Origin: Anaerolineales bacterium UBA6128
GTDB taxonomy: Bacteria; Chloroflexota; Anaerolineae; UBA1429
DNA: 36,056 nt
Assembly (NCBI GenBank): GCA_002423325.1
Contig: DIVQ01000208.1
Span: 1,983-38,038 of the forward strand
Direction of reading: 5' to 3'
Both the position numbers and the translations under genes were made by a program. This document shows positions 21,489 to 29,003 of this stretch, piece after piece. The notes below the pieces were generated by a model that was not told the origin of the DNA, did no database searches, and saw only the letters and a list, made by a program, of their open reading frames with translations. Numbering within the stretch: the first letter of the stretch is position 1; the number at the start of each line of letters is the position of its first letter.

Positions 21489-23504
21489 ATGGGCTGGGAG
21501 ATTGTCTCGCTGGTGTTTGGAGCCATTTCGATCGGCGTCGCGGCCTATTTCTGGGTCTGGACGATGAAGCAGACCAACGACAATCCAGTGATGGAAGAGT
21601 TCTCCAAGGCGGTCCAGGAGGGCGCCCAGGCGTACCTCAAGCGCTTGTTCCAGGCCCTTGGGTTGCTCGCGGGGGTTATCGCTCTGGTGATGCTGGTTGC
21701 CCTCGGGTGGCAGAAAGCCATCGCTTATTTGTTTGGCGCTGCCTGCTCGGCGGCGGCCGGCTATGTGGGCATGACGGTTGCGACGCGCGCGAATGCACGC
21801 GTGGCTTGGGCTGCCCGCGAAGGCCTCAAGAAGGCCTTCCCGGTGGGGTTCAACGCCGGCGCCGTGATGGGCTTTGCCATGGTGGGCGTCGCGCTGATCG
21901 GGATGACGCTGATCTATATGATCTTTCAATCCCCAGACGTGGTGCTGGGCTTTAGCTTTGGCGCGAGCTCGCTGGCGCTGCTGGCCAAGGCGGGCGGCGG
22001 CATCTATACAAAGACGGCCGACATCGGCGCGGACCTGGTGGGCAAGGTCGAGTTCAACCTGGCCGAGGACGACCCGCGCAACCCCGCCGTCATCGCCGAC
22101 AACGTGGGCGACAACGTGGGCGATGTGGCCGGGATGGGGGCCGACATCTTTGACTCGTACGTGGCCAGCGTGGTTGCGGTGATGCTGCTGGGCTTTGAGC
22201 TGTACGGCAAGCGGGCCGACGGCGTCAGCTTTGTGGTGCTGCCGCTGGTTCTGGGAGCGGCGGGCGTCATCGCCTCGCTGGTGGGTATGCTGTTTGTGCG
22301 CACCGGTGAGAGCAACGATCCCGGGCGCGGGCTCAACATGGGCACCTATGCCACCACGGCCGTCTTTGCGCTATTGACGCTGGGCGTCGTATTCCTGATG
22401 GGCTTTGATCGTCCGCTCGGCATCTTTTGGCCGGCCTTTGCCGGACTGCTCGCGGGCGTCGTCATCGGCGTCACCTCTGACAAGTTCACCGACATCGACC
22501 AGCAGGCTGTGCAGCACACCGCCCACTCGGCCAATACGGGACCGGCGCTGCTGATCCTGGATGGCTTTTCATACGGGCTGCTGAGCATCGTGCCCTCGAT
22601 TCTGGGCATCTGCATCGCGATGCTGGCATCGTGGTTCCTGGCGCAGCACTATGGCCTGGCCGGCACGTATGGGGTCTCGCTGGCTGCGGTAGGCATGCTG
22701 TCAGTCACCGGCATGGTGGTGGCTTCGGACGCCTACGGGCCGATCGTGGACAACGCCAAGGGCTGTGCCGAGGCGGGTCACGAGAGCGAGGAGACCATCG
22801 CCGTCTGCGACCGCCTCGATGCGGCGGGCAACACCGCCAAGGCCATCACCAAAGGCTTTGCCATCGGCGCGGCCGCACTGACCGTGCTGGCGCTGTTTGC
22901 CGCGTACTCGGAGACGGTCAACGTCGACGTGCTCGACCTCAAGACCCCCGGTGTGGTGGTGGGGTTGTTCCTGGGGGCGATCATGCCGCCGCTGTTCTCG
23001 GCGCTCACCATTTTGTCGGTCAGTCGCAACGCCTTCAAGATGGTGGAAGAGATCCGTCGTCAGTTCCGCGAGATTCCCGGGCTGCTGGAGGGCAAGGCCA
23101 AGCCCGATAGCCGTCGCTGCGTCGACATTGCCGCGCGCGGCGCACTGAAAGAGCTGATTCTGCCCGGCAGCCTGTCGTTGATCACGCCCGTCGCTGTTGG
23201 GCTGGTTCTGGGTAAGTACGCGCTGGGCGGCTTTCTGGCGGGCTCGATCGTTACGGGCATCGTGTTTGCGCTGCTGATGGCCAACGCGGGCGGCCTGTGG
23301 GACAATGCCAAAAAGTTCATCGAGGATGGCGCGTACGGCGGCAAGGGCTCGGCTGCCCACAAAGCCGCGGTTGTGGGCGATACGGTGGGCGACCCCTTCA
23401 AGGACACCGCCGGCCCCTCGCTCAACACGCTCATCACGGTGATGTCGTTGGTGGCTACGGTCTTTGGCCCCGCCATCACCAGCATCACGCTGCTGGCGAT
23501 CTAG
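21489..23504 (+). CDS. hppA: Membrane-bound H+-translocating pyrophosphatase, K+-independent type
   Basis: A 671-residue, roughly 16-helix membrane pyrophosphatase that couples PPi hydrolysis to ion pumping across the cytoplasmic membrane. The substrate site is intact: GGGIYTKTADIGADLVGKVE, DDPRN (194-198), and the doubled DNVGDNVGD motif (204-212), with matching Asp-rich helices near the C-terminus (VVGDTVGDPFKDTAGPS). The subclass signature reads GNTAKAITKG, with Lys451 and Thr454. K+-dependent enzymes have Ala and Gly at these two positions, so this is predicted to be K+-independent and H+-pumping. ATG 21489 follows AAGGAGGGG; the open frame back to 20928 is spurious. It has its own promoter and a strong terminator. 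Confidence 0.95.
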   Translation: MGWEIVSLVFGAISIGVAAYFWVWTMKQTNDNPVMEEFSKAVQEGAQAYLKRLFQALGLLAGVIALVMLVALGWQKAIAYLFGAACSAAAGYVGMTVATRANARVAWAAREGLKKAFPVGFNAGAVMGFAMVGVALIGMTLIYMIFQSPDVVLGFSFGASSLALLAKAGGGIYTKTADIGADLVGKVEFNLAEDDPRNPAVIADNVGDNVGDVAGMGADIFDSYVASVVAVMLLGFELYGKRADGVSFVVLPLVLGAAGVIASLVGMLFVRTGESNDPGRGLNMGTYATTAVFALLTLGVVFLMGFDRPLGIFWPAFAGLLAGVVIGVTSDKFTDIDQQAVQHTAHSANTGPALLILDGFSYGLLSIVPSILGICIAMLASWFLAQHYGLAGTYGVSLAAVGMLSVTGMVVASDAYGPIVDNAKGCAEAGHESEETIAVCDRLDAAGNTAKAITKGFAIGAAALTVLALFAAYSETVNVDVLDLKTPGVVVGLFLGAIMPPLFSALTILSVSRNAFKMVEEIRRQFREIPGLLEGKAKPDSRRCVDIAARGALKELILPGSLSLITPVAVGLVLGKYALGGFLAGSIVTGIVFALLMANAGGLWDNAKKFIEDGAYGGKGSAAHKAAVVGDTVGDPFKDTAGPSLNTLITVMSLVATVFGPAITSITLLAI

Positions 23505-23517
23505 TCGCGCTGAGAAC

Positions 23518-23533
23518 GGCCCGCGCGCGGGCC
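23518..23533. other. Perfect 16-base palindrome after the pyrophosphatase gene
   Basis: GGCCCGCGCGCGGGCC is self-complementary across its whole length and lies 13 bases past the stop codon, ahead of the intrinsic terminator. Its role is unknown; it may add to 3'-end structure. Confidence 0.4.
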
Positions 23534-23551
23534 CTGTCTCGGGTTAACATG

Positions 23552-23582
23552 AAAGGCCTCCCCCAGATGGGGGAGGCCTTTT
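23552..23582. terminator. Bidirectional intrinsic terminator
   Basis: A perfect 13-base stem, AAAGGCCTCCCCC (23552-23564) with GGGGGAGGCCTTT (23569-23581), and a four-base loop. T-runs lie at the 3' end on both strands (TTTT on the plus, TTTC on the minus). It serves the pyrophosphatase gene and the convergent isomerase-like gene. Confidence 0.85.
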
Positions 23583-23614
23583 CGCTTGTGTGCAAGGCGA
23601 ATGCGCTCGGGCGC

Positions 23615-25024
23615 TCAGCCCTGATGGTAGTAGACGTCCCAGCCCAGGTACTTGGTCATGGCCTCGTACAGGATATCAGCCACCGGCGCGGGGCAGATGG
23701 CCACGTGGTGCTCATAGCCCTCTTCGCAGATGAACTGCAGCAGGTCCTGGAAGGCGGGCACGCGGATGACGCCATAGCCGCCAAACGTGTTCAGCGGGTC
23801 GTCTGTGATCTCGGCCTCACCGATATAGGCGCGGATAGTGCCGTTATAGTCGTCCGTCGAGACGCGGCAGTAGGTAATCGTGGTGGGTTGAATCTGGCCG
23901 ACGATGGTGCCATAGGCGTTCTCCTTGCCCACGCTGCCGGCGATAATCGCCTGATAGTCCATCGAGGCCTTGTTGCCAAAGAGTTGCTGCGGCAGGTTGC
24001 TGCAGTGGAACACCACGGCCTTGTCGGGGTCGTCGCCATAGTTGTTGTTCCAATCCAGCAGTGCGGCGGGCTGCCCCGAGGCCAGCACCATGGCGTACAT
24101 CCCGACGAGGCCGGTGATGTCGGTCTCGCAGGCGCTGGGGATGAGCTTGTTGCTCAGCATGCTCATCATCGTGCAGGGCACCACGCCATAGTTCTCTTCC
24201 ATCGAGGTCCAGCACTGAACCGCGGTGCCGTTGAGCTCGTGTGTCGCGATAAAGTCGTCCATCGCCACCCCGAGCTTGGCTTGCTTGATCAGTGCCTGCT
24301 GAGGCGTGTCTTTGACGTTGAGGTAGGCCTTGATCTCGGCCAGCTTGGCGACGACCTTGGGGTCGTCATCCGCCATTTTGCCAATGGCTGCAAAGATCTC
24401 GGAGAGGTCGACCGACTCGACCGAGATGCCGGCCTCTTCAAGCAGCCTTTCGCTGTAGCGCACGGTGATGAACGCGGCCGGACGCGCGCCCACCTGGCCA
24501 AAGCGCGCCTTGCGCAGGCCCTTGACCACACGGCAGACGCCCGCAAAGTCGCGCAGGTCCTGACGGAAGGAGGCGTCTTCGGGGTCGATGGTGTGCAGCA
24601 TCGTCAGGCTGTAGGGGATGTTGTACTGCGACAGGTTGTTGCAGGCCGACATCTTGCCGCAAAAGCTGTCGCGGCGATTGGCCAGGTCCATCTTGCGCGG
24701 GTCGTCGGGGTAGGCGTGCATGAGCACGGGCACGTCCAGGCCGGCCAGGCGGATCGTGTCGGCGATGCCGCGCTCCTCGCCAAAGTTGGGGAGCGTCACG
24801 AGAATGCCGTCGATCTCTTCGCGGTGCTGCTTGAACAGTTCGGCGCACTTTTTGGACTCTTCATAGGTCACCACGGCGCCATAGTAGGGGGTGGCATCCG
24901 CGGGGAGTACGACGTACTGGATGCCCTCTTCCTCCAACACCTTGAGCATGCGGTTGCGGCCCTCCCGGCACAACTCGCCGGGGAAAAAGCCGCGGTTTGC
25001 GATCAAAACGCCAAGCGTGGTCAT
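23615..25024 (-). CDS. L-fucose/L-arabinose isomerase family protein
   Basis: A 469-residue protein of the metal-dependent aldose-ketose isomerase superfamily that includes L-fucose and L-arabinose isomerases. The N-terminal Rossmann-like part reads LGVLIANRGFFPGELCREGR and GILVTLPNFGEERGIADTIR. The C-terminal half has the catalytic-domain pattern CWTSMEENYGVVPCTMMSML and CETDITGLVGMYAM, with Glu and Asp residues placed as metal ligands, and a His in AVVFHCSNLP. It is shorter than true L-fucose isomerase (about 590 residues), and the substrate is not known. ATG 25024 follows AGGAGG. It has its own promoter, separate from the sulfur operon upstream, and shares a terminator with hppA. A link to the GH51 arabinosidase is possible but unproven. 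Confidence 0.85.
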   Translation of the reverse strand: MTTLGVLIANRGFFPGELCREGRNRMLKVLEEEGIQYVVLPADATPYYGAVVTYEESKKCAELFKQHREEIDGILVTLPNFGEERGIADTIRLAGLDVPVLMHAYPDDPRKMDLANRRDSFCGKMSACNNLSQYNIPYSLTMLHTIDPEDASFRQDLRDFAGVCRVVKGLRKARFGQVGARPAAFITVRYSERLLEEAGISVESVDLSEIFAAIGKMADDDPKVVAKLAEIKAYLNVKDTPQQALIKQAKLGVAMDDFIATHELNGTAVQCWTSMEENYGVVPCTMMSMLSNKLIPSACETDITGLVGMYAMVLASGQPAALLDWNNNYGDDPDKAVVFHCSNLPQQLFGNKASMDYQAIIAGSVGKENAYGTIVGQIQPTTITYCRVSTDDYNGTIRAYIGEAEITDDPLNTFGGYGVIRVPAFQDLLQFICEEGYEHHVAICPAPVADILYEAMTKYLGWDVYYHQG

Positions 25025-25071
25025 GGGATAATCCTCCTATGCGTATCGATCGGATATTTGTGAGTGAGTCC

Positions 25072-25100
25072 ATTATGGGGCAGCGAACGGCATTTGTCCA
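25072..25100 (-). promoter_or_regulatory. Predicted promoter of the isomerase-like gene
   Basis: On the minus strand, TGGACA (25100-25095) and CATAAT (25077-25072) are 17 bases apart, each one mismatch from consensus, about 45 bases before the start codon. Confidence 0.55.
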
Positions 25101-25130
25101 GTCGCGAGCATCGGCTAACGTAAGCGACCG

Positions 25131-25499
25131 TCAGGGCTGCCTGGCGCGATAGTCGGCGATGGCCAAACGCAGGGCCTCGGGGGCCAGCACCGAGCACGCC
25201 AGCTTGCCCTCCGGCAGACCGCCGAGCGCCTCGGCCACCTGCTCGGGCGTGAGGGCCAGGGCTTCGTCCAGCGTCAGGCCGGTGGCCAGCACGGAGGTCA
25301 TCGAACTGGAGGCGATGGCGGCGACGCAGCCCAGCACGCGGTACTTGATCTCGGCGAGGCGCCCATCCTGCACGCGGATCATCAGGTCGACGCGGTCGTT
25401 GTGCACCGGCGAGTCGACGCGTGCCTGTCCGTCGGGCTGTTCGATGCTGCCGGTGTTGCGCGGATTGGCAAAGTGGTCTCGCACTGCAGCGCTGTACAT
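25131..25499 (-). CDS. NifU/IscU-like iron-sulfur cluster assembly scaffold
   Basis: A 122-residue scaffold of the IscU/NifU-N family, on which Fe-S clusters are built from sulfur delivered by a cysteine desulfurase. ATG 25499 has GGAGGGATGC directly upstream; the longer frame to 25661 overlaps the desulfurase gene without a ribosome site. The fold is recognisable from DHFANPRNTGSI at the N-terminus, LGCVAAIASSS (Cys58) and GKLACSVLAPEAL (Lys99, Cys102). Unusually, the first conserved Cys (Cys37 in E. coli IscU) is His33 in SPVHNDRVDL, and the usual His before the last Cys (His105) is Ala101. The invariant Asp is kept (Asp35). It lies 38 bases after the desulfurase gene and surely works with it. 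Confidence 0.88.
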   Translation of the reverse strand: MYSAAVRDHFANPRNTGSIEQPDGQARVDSPVHNDRVDLMIRVQDGRLAEIKYRVLGCVAAIASSSMTSVLATGLTLDEALALTPEQVAEALGGLPEGKLACSVLAPEALRLAIADYRARQP

Positions 25500-25537
25500 G
25501 CATCCCTCCGATGGGGCGATCTGATTTGTCTGATATG

Positions 25538-26695
25538 TCAGGCGCCGGTCGCCAAAGCGCGCAGACGCGGGACGTCCTGCTGCAGAGCAGCGAGGACGTC
25601 GTCGATATCCTCGTTGGTCGTCGTGCGCCCCAGCGAGATGCGAATGGCGCCCTGCAGCCATTCGGGGGCCAGGCCCAGCGCCTCCAGCACGTGCGAGGGC
25701 TCGTTGGCGCCGGCTGCGCAGGCTGAGCCAGTTGACACCGAGATGCCGCGCATGTCCAGCGCCATCAGCAGCGCCTCGCCATCGACTTCGGCAAAGCTGA
25801 CGTTGAGGATGTTGGGCAGGCGCGGGGGCGCGGCGCAGTTCACCTTGACGTGTGGGATGCTGGTGAGGATGGTCGCCTGCAGGCGGTCGCGCAGCGCGGC
25901 CAGGCGCGTTGACTGCGCTGGCAGCTCATTGATGGCCAGCCGCAGGGCCGTCGCAAGCCCCACGATGCCGGGTATGTTCTGTGTGCCGGGCCGCAGGCTG
26001 CGCTCCTGGTGTCCGCCGTAGGTGATTGGCTCCAGCGGGGTGCCTTTTCGGACAAAGAGGGCGCCGCAGCCCTTGGGCCCGCAGAACTTGTGCGCGGTGA
26101 GGGTCAGCAGGTCTACGCCCAGGTGGTCGACGTTCACCGGCATCTTGCCCATGGCCTGCACGGCGTCGGTGTGCACCAACACGCCATGCTGGTGCGCGAG
26201 GTCGGCGATCTTTGCCATGGGCTGGACGGCGCCGACCTCGTTGTTGGCCAGCATGATGCTGACAAGCACGGTGTCGGGCCGCAGGCTGGCGCGCAGCGTG
26301 GCCAGGTCCACGATGCCGTCGGCATCCACCGGCAGGTAGGTGACCTCCAGCCCGCGCGTCTCCAGCCATTCGCAGGTGCGCAGCACGGCCGGGTGCTCGA
26401 TGGCGGAGGTGATGATGTGGTGGCCGCGCTGCTTGAGGGCCTCGGTGACCCCCAGAATAGCCAGGTTGTCGCCCTCGGTGCCGCCGCCGGTAAAGAGGAT
26501 CTCGCGCGGCGTGGCGCCCAGCGCCTCGGCCACGCTTTCACGGGCGGCGTCCAGCGCCTGTTTGGCGCGCTGCCCGTCCGCGTGCAGGCTGGAGGAGTTG
26601 CCGGCGATATCCGCAAAATAGGGCAACATGGCCTCGAGCGCCTCGGGGCGCAGCGGTGTGGTGGCGGAGTGGTCAAGATAGATCCTGTCGCACAT
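25538..26695 (-). CDS. Cysteine desulfurase (NifS/IscS family)
   Basis: A 385-residue PLP enzyme that takes sulfur from L-cysteine to give alanine and an enzyme persulfide. The PLP lysine is Lys203 in LTAHKFCGPKG. His101 in IEHPAV and Asp177 with Gln180 in HTDAVQ are the usual cofactor contacts. Catalytic Cys326 sits in STGSACAAGANEPSHVL, the longer mobile loop of group I (NifS/IscS) enzymes. ATG 26695 begins two bases after the cysK stop codon and follows AAGGA, so it is translated with cysK. The operon order is cysteine synthase, desulfurase, scaffold: make cysteine, extract sulfur, build clusters. No iscA, iscR, hscA or fdx gene is present here. Confidence 0.94.
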   Translation of the reverse strand: MCDRIYLDHSATTPLRPEALEAMLPYFADIAGNSSSLHADGQRAKQALDAARESVAEALGATPREILFTGGGTEGDNLAILGVTEALKQRGHHIITSAIEHPAVLRTCEWLETRGLEVTYLPVDADGIVDLATLRASLRPDTVLVSIMLANNEVGAVQPMAKIADLAHQHGVLVHTDAVQAMGKMPVNVDHLGVDLLTLTAHKFCGPKGCGALFVRKGTPLEPITYGGHQERSLRPGTQNIPGIVGLATALRLAINELPAQSTRLAALRDRLQATILTSIPHVKVNCAAPPRLPNILNVSFAEVDGEALLMALDMRGISVSTGSACAAGANEPSHVLEALGLAPEWLQGAIRISLGRTTTNEDIDDVLAALQQDVPRLRALATGA

Positions 26696-26697
26696 GT

Positions 26698-27648
26698 CTA
26701 TCGTTCCTTGGCTTCGATATTGCTGGCTTCGAACAACTCGCTGCTCAGGTAGCGTTCGCCGGTGTCTGGCAGAACCACGACCACGAGCAGGCCCTGGCTC
26801 TCCGGGCGACCGGCCACGCTGAGGGCCGCCCAGGCGGCGGCGCCGGCCGAAATGCCTACCAGTAGGCCTTCCTCGCGCGCGAGGCGGCGCGCCGTGCGCA
26901 TGGCCTGCTCGTAGCTGACCGTGATGATCTCGTCCAGTAGGTCGGTGCGCAGAACCCCCGGCACAAAGCCCGCGCCGATGCCTTGGATCTTGTGCGGGCC
27001 CTTCTGGCCGCCTGAGAGCACGGGAGAACCCGCCGGCTCGACAGCGATGGCTTTGAAGCCAGGCTTGAGCGGCTTAATCACCTCGGCGACGCCCGTGATC
27101 GTGCCGCCCGTACCTACGCCTGCAACCAGAATGTCCACTTGTCCGTCGGTGTCCTCCCAGATTTCCAGCGCTGTCGTCTCGCGGTGGGCCTGAGGATTGG
27201 CCGGGTTTTCGAACTGCTGAGGAACAAAGCTGTTCAGAGTCTTGCTCGCGAGCTCCTCGGCCACGCGGATGGCTCCCGTCATCCCTTCACTGCCCGGCGT
27301 CAGCACGATCTGCGCGCCATAGGCGGCCAGCAGCTTGCGCCGCTCGATGCTCATCGTGTCGGGCATGGTCAGCACCAGCTTGTAGCCGCGCGCCGCGCAC
27401 ACCAGCGCCAGGCCGACGCCGGTGTTGCCACTGGTCGGCTCGATGATCGTGGTTTCCCGCGTGATCTTGCCCTCACGCTCGGCTGCCTCGATCATGCTGA
27501 GGCCGATACGGTCCTTCACACTGCCTCCGGGGTTGCGCGACTCTAGCTTGACCACCACGGTGGCCTGCAAGCCCGCGGCGACCTGGTTCAACCTGACCAA
27601 GGGCGTGTGTCCTATGGTGGCGGTAATGTCGTCATAGATGCGGCTCAT
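26698..27648 (-). CDS. cysK: Cysteine synthase (O-acetylserine sulfhydrylase)
   Basis: A 316-residue PLP enzyme of the cysteine synthase family that joins O-acetylserine (or a related serine ester) with sulfide. The PLP lysine is Lys45 in NPGGSVKDRIG. The substrate-binding loop TSGNTGVGLA is at residues 72-81, and GVGTGGTITG is the phosphate-binding loop. The length and the motif EPTSGNTG match CysK rather than cystathionine beta-synthase. ATG 27648 follows GAGGGAG. It heads the sulfur operon with the desulfurase and scaffold, and is divergent from the telA-like gene. Whether the donor is acetylserine or phosphoserine cannot be decided from these motifs. A serA operon lies 4 kb away. Confidence 0.93.
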   Translation of the reverse strand: MSRIYDDITATIGHTPLVRLNQVAAGLQATVVVKLESRNPGGSVKDRIGLSMIEAAEREGKITRETTIIEPTSGNTGVGLALVCAARGYKLVLTMPDTMSIERRKLLAAYGAQIVLTPGSEGMTGAIRVAEELASKTLNSFVPQQFENPANPQAHRETTALEIWEDTDGQVDILVAGVGTGGTITGVAEVIKPLKPGFKAIAVEPAGSPVLSGGQKGPHKIQGIGAGFVPGVLRTDLLDEIITVSYEQAMRTARRLAREEGLLVGISAGAAAWAALSVAGRPESQGLLVVVVLPDTGERYLSSELFEASNIEAKER

Positions 27649-27704
27649 GGCATGCTCCCTCTCTGTGGGCGTGTCGTGCGGCGCATGGGGCGGCCGACGT
27701 GCAC

Positions 27705-27733
27705 TTGAAGAGTTCTGAGGATTGCGTTAGTAT
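27705..27733 (+). promoter_or_regulatory. Possible promoter of the telA-like gene
   Basis: TTGAAG (27705-27710, 4 of 6) and TAGTAT (27728-27733, 4 of 6) are separated by 17 bases, about 95 bases before ATG 27829. The -10 overlaps the -10 proposed for cysK on the other strand. Confidence 0.4.
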
Positions 27734-27756
27734 ACGCGTGGGCCCCGTCAAGGCAA
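27729..27756 (-). promoter_or_regulatory. Possible promoter of the cysK-desulfurase-scaffold operon
   Basis: On the minus strand, TATACT (27734-27729) has TTGCCT 16 bases upstream (27756-27751, 4 of 6), about 80 bases before ATG 27648. The -10 lies within GCGT(N6)ACGC, shared with the opposing promoter. Confidence 0.4.
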
Positions 27757-27828
27757 AGGGGCGCTCCGCTGCAGGCAGTCAGTTGCTGCGTCGGCAGGGT
27801 CAACGTGGCGTGAAGGAGGTAGGGCGCA

Positions 27829-28974
27829 ATGCCAGAGCAGGACGAATTCGCGGTGCAGGCTTCCGAGACCGAAGAACTGGACTTGATGCCGATTGGCACG
27901 GAGCAGGCCGTCGTGCCGTTTGAAAGTCTGCCCCCCGCTCGACAACAGCGCGTGCGCGATCTGGTTGGCAAGATCGATGTGGGCAGCAGCCAGAACATCA
28001 TCGGCTACGGGGTTGAGGCGCAAAAGGAGGTCACGGCGTCGGCCGACCTCATGCTGCAGCGCGTGCGCAGCAAGGACGTGGGCCCGGTGGGCGATACGCT
28101 CAACGAGCTGATGGTGCAGGTACGCGGACTGGGCATCGACGACCTCAAGACGCCCCGGCCCAGTGCCCTGAGGCGCGGCTTTTTGCGGGGGCTCAATCCG
28201 ATTGCGCGCTTTATCCAGCGCTACGAGAGCATTCAGAGCCAGATCGATTCGCTGGTGGTGGTGCTCGAGAGTCACAAGTCGGGTTTGATGCGCGATGTGG
28301 GCGCGCTCGACAAACTCTACTCGGCGTCCCTGACCTTTTTCCATGACCTTGAAGACTATATCATTGCCGGCGAGCACAAGCTCATGCTGGTGAACGAGAA
28401 CGTCATCCCGCGTCTCAAGGCCAAGGCCGAGGAGACGGGCGATATGCTGGACGCGCAGAACTTGCGCGACATGATCGCCCGTCGCGATGATCTCGAGCGT
28501 CGGGTTCACGACCTGAAGCTCACGCGCCAGGTAACGATGCAGAGCCTGCCGCAGATTCGGCTGATTCAGGATGTCGACAAGTCGTTGGTGTCCAAGATTC
28601 AGTCCAGCATCCTGACCACCATCCCGGTCTGGAAGAGCCAGATCGCCATCGCGATCACGCTGTTTAACCAGCGCAAGGCGCTCGAGACTCAGCGCCAGGT
28701 CACCGACACCACCAACGAGATGCTCGCCAAGAACGCCGAGCTGCTCAAGCAGGGGTCGGCGGATGCGCGTCGCGAGATCGAGCGCGGGATGTTCGACGTC
28801 GAGGTGGTCAAAAAGGTGAACGCGGACCTGATCGCCACGATCCAGGAGAGCATCGCCATCGCGCAGGAGGGGCACCGCAAGCGTCAGGAATCTGACGTCG
28901 AGATGCGGCGGATGGAGGAGGAGCTCAAGCAGACGCTGCTCAACGCTCAGGACGCTGAGACACGGATGCGCTGA
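27829..28974 (+). CDS. TelA/KlaA-like toxic anion resistance family protein
   Basis: A 381-residue mostly helical protein of the TelA family (originally tied to tellurite resistance; cellular role still unclear). The first 30 residues are acidic and flexible. Recognisable family segments are FLRGLNPIARFIQRYESIQS, LEDYIIAGEHKLML and LPQIRLIQDVDKSLVSKIQS, followed by TTIPVWKSQIAIAITLFNQ. The last 90 residues form a long charged coiled-coil-like helix. There is no membrane segment, so it is cytoplasmic. ATG 27829 follows a perfect AAGGAGGT. TelA proteins often accompany TerD-type stress proteins, but none is visible here. The gene is followed 29 bases later by the TIM-barrel-like unknown. Confidence 0.9.
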   Translation: MPEQDEFAVQASETEELDLMPIGTEQAVVPFESLPPARQQRVRDLVGKIDVGSSQNIIGYGVEAQKEVTASADLMLQRVRSKDVGPVGDTLNELMVQVRGLGIDDLKTPRPSALRRGFLRGLNPIARFIQRYESIQSQIDSLVVVLESHKSGLMRDVGALDKLYSASLTFFHDLEDYIIAGEHKLMLVNENVIPRLKAKAEETGDMLDAQNLRDMIARRDDLERRVHDLKLTRQVTMQSLPQIRLIQDVDKSLVSKIQSSILTTIPVWKSQIAIAITLFNQRKALETQRQVTDTTNEMLAKNAELLKQGSADARREIERGMFDVEVVKKVNADLIATIQESIAIAQEGHRKRQESDVEMRRMEEELKQTLLNAQDAETRMR

Positions 28975-29003
28975 CGCGCACACGAGGGGACAAAGGAGGC
29001 CGT

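Noticed and set aside
23297..25063. 588-codon plus-strand frame across the terminator and antisense to the isomerase-like gene
   Set aside because: It runs through a strong intrinsic terminator and overlaps the end of hppA; no domain is visible.
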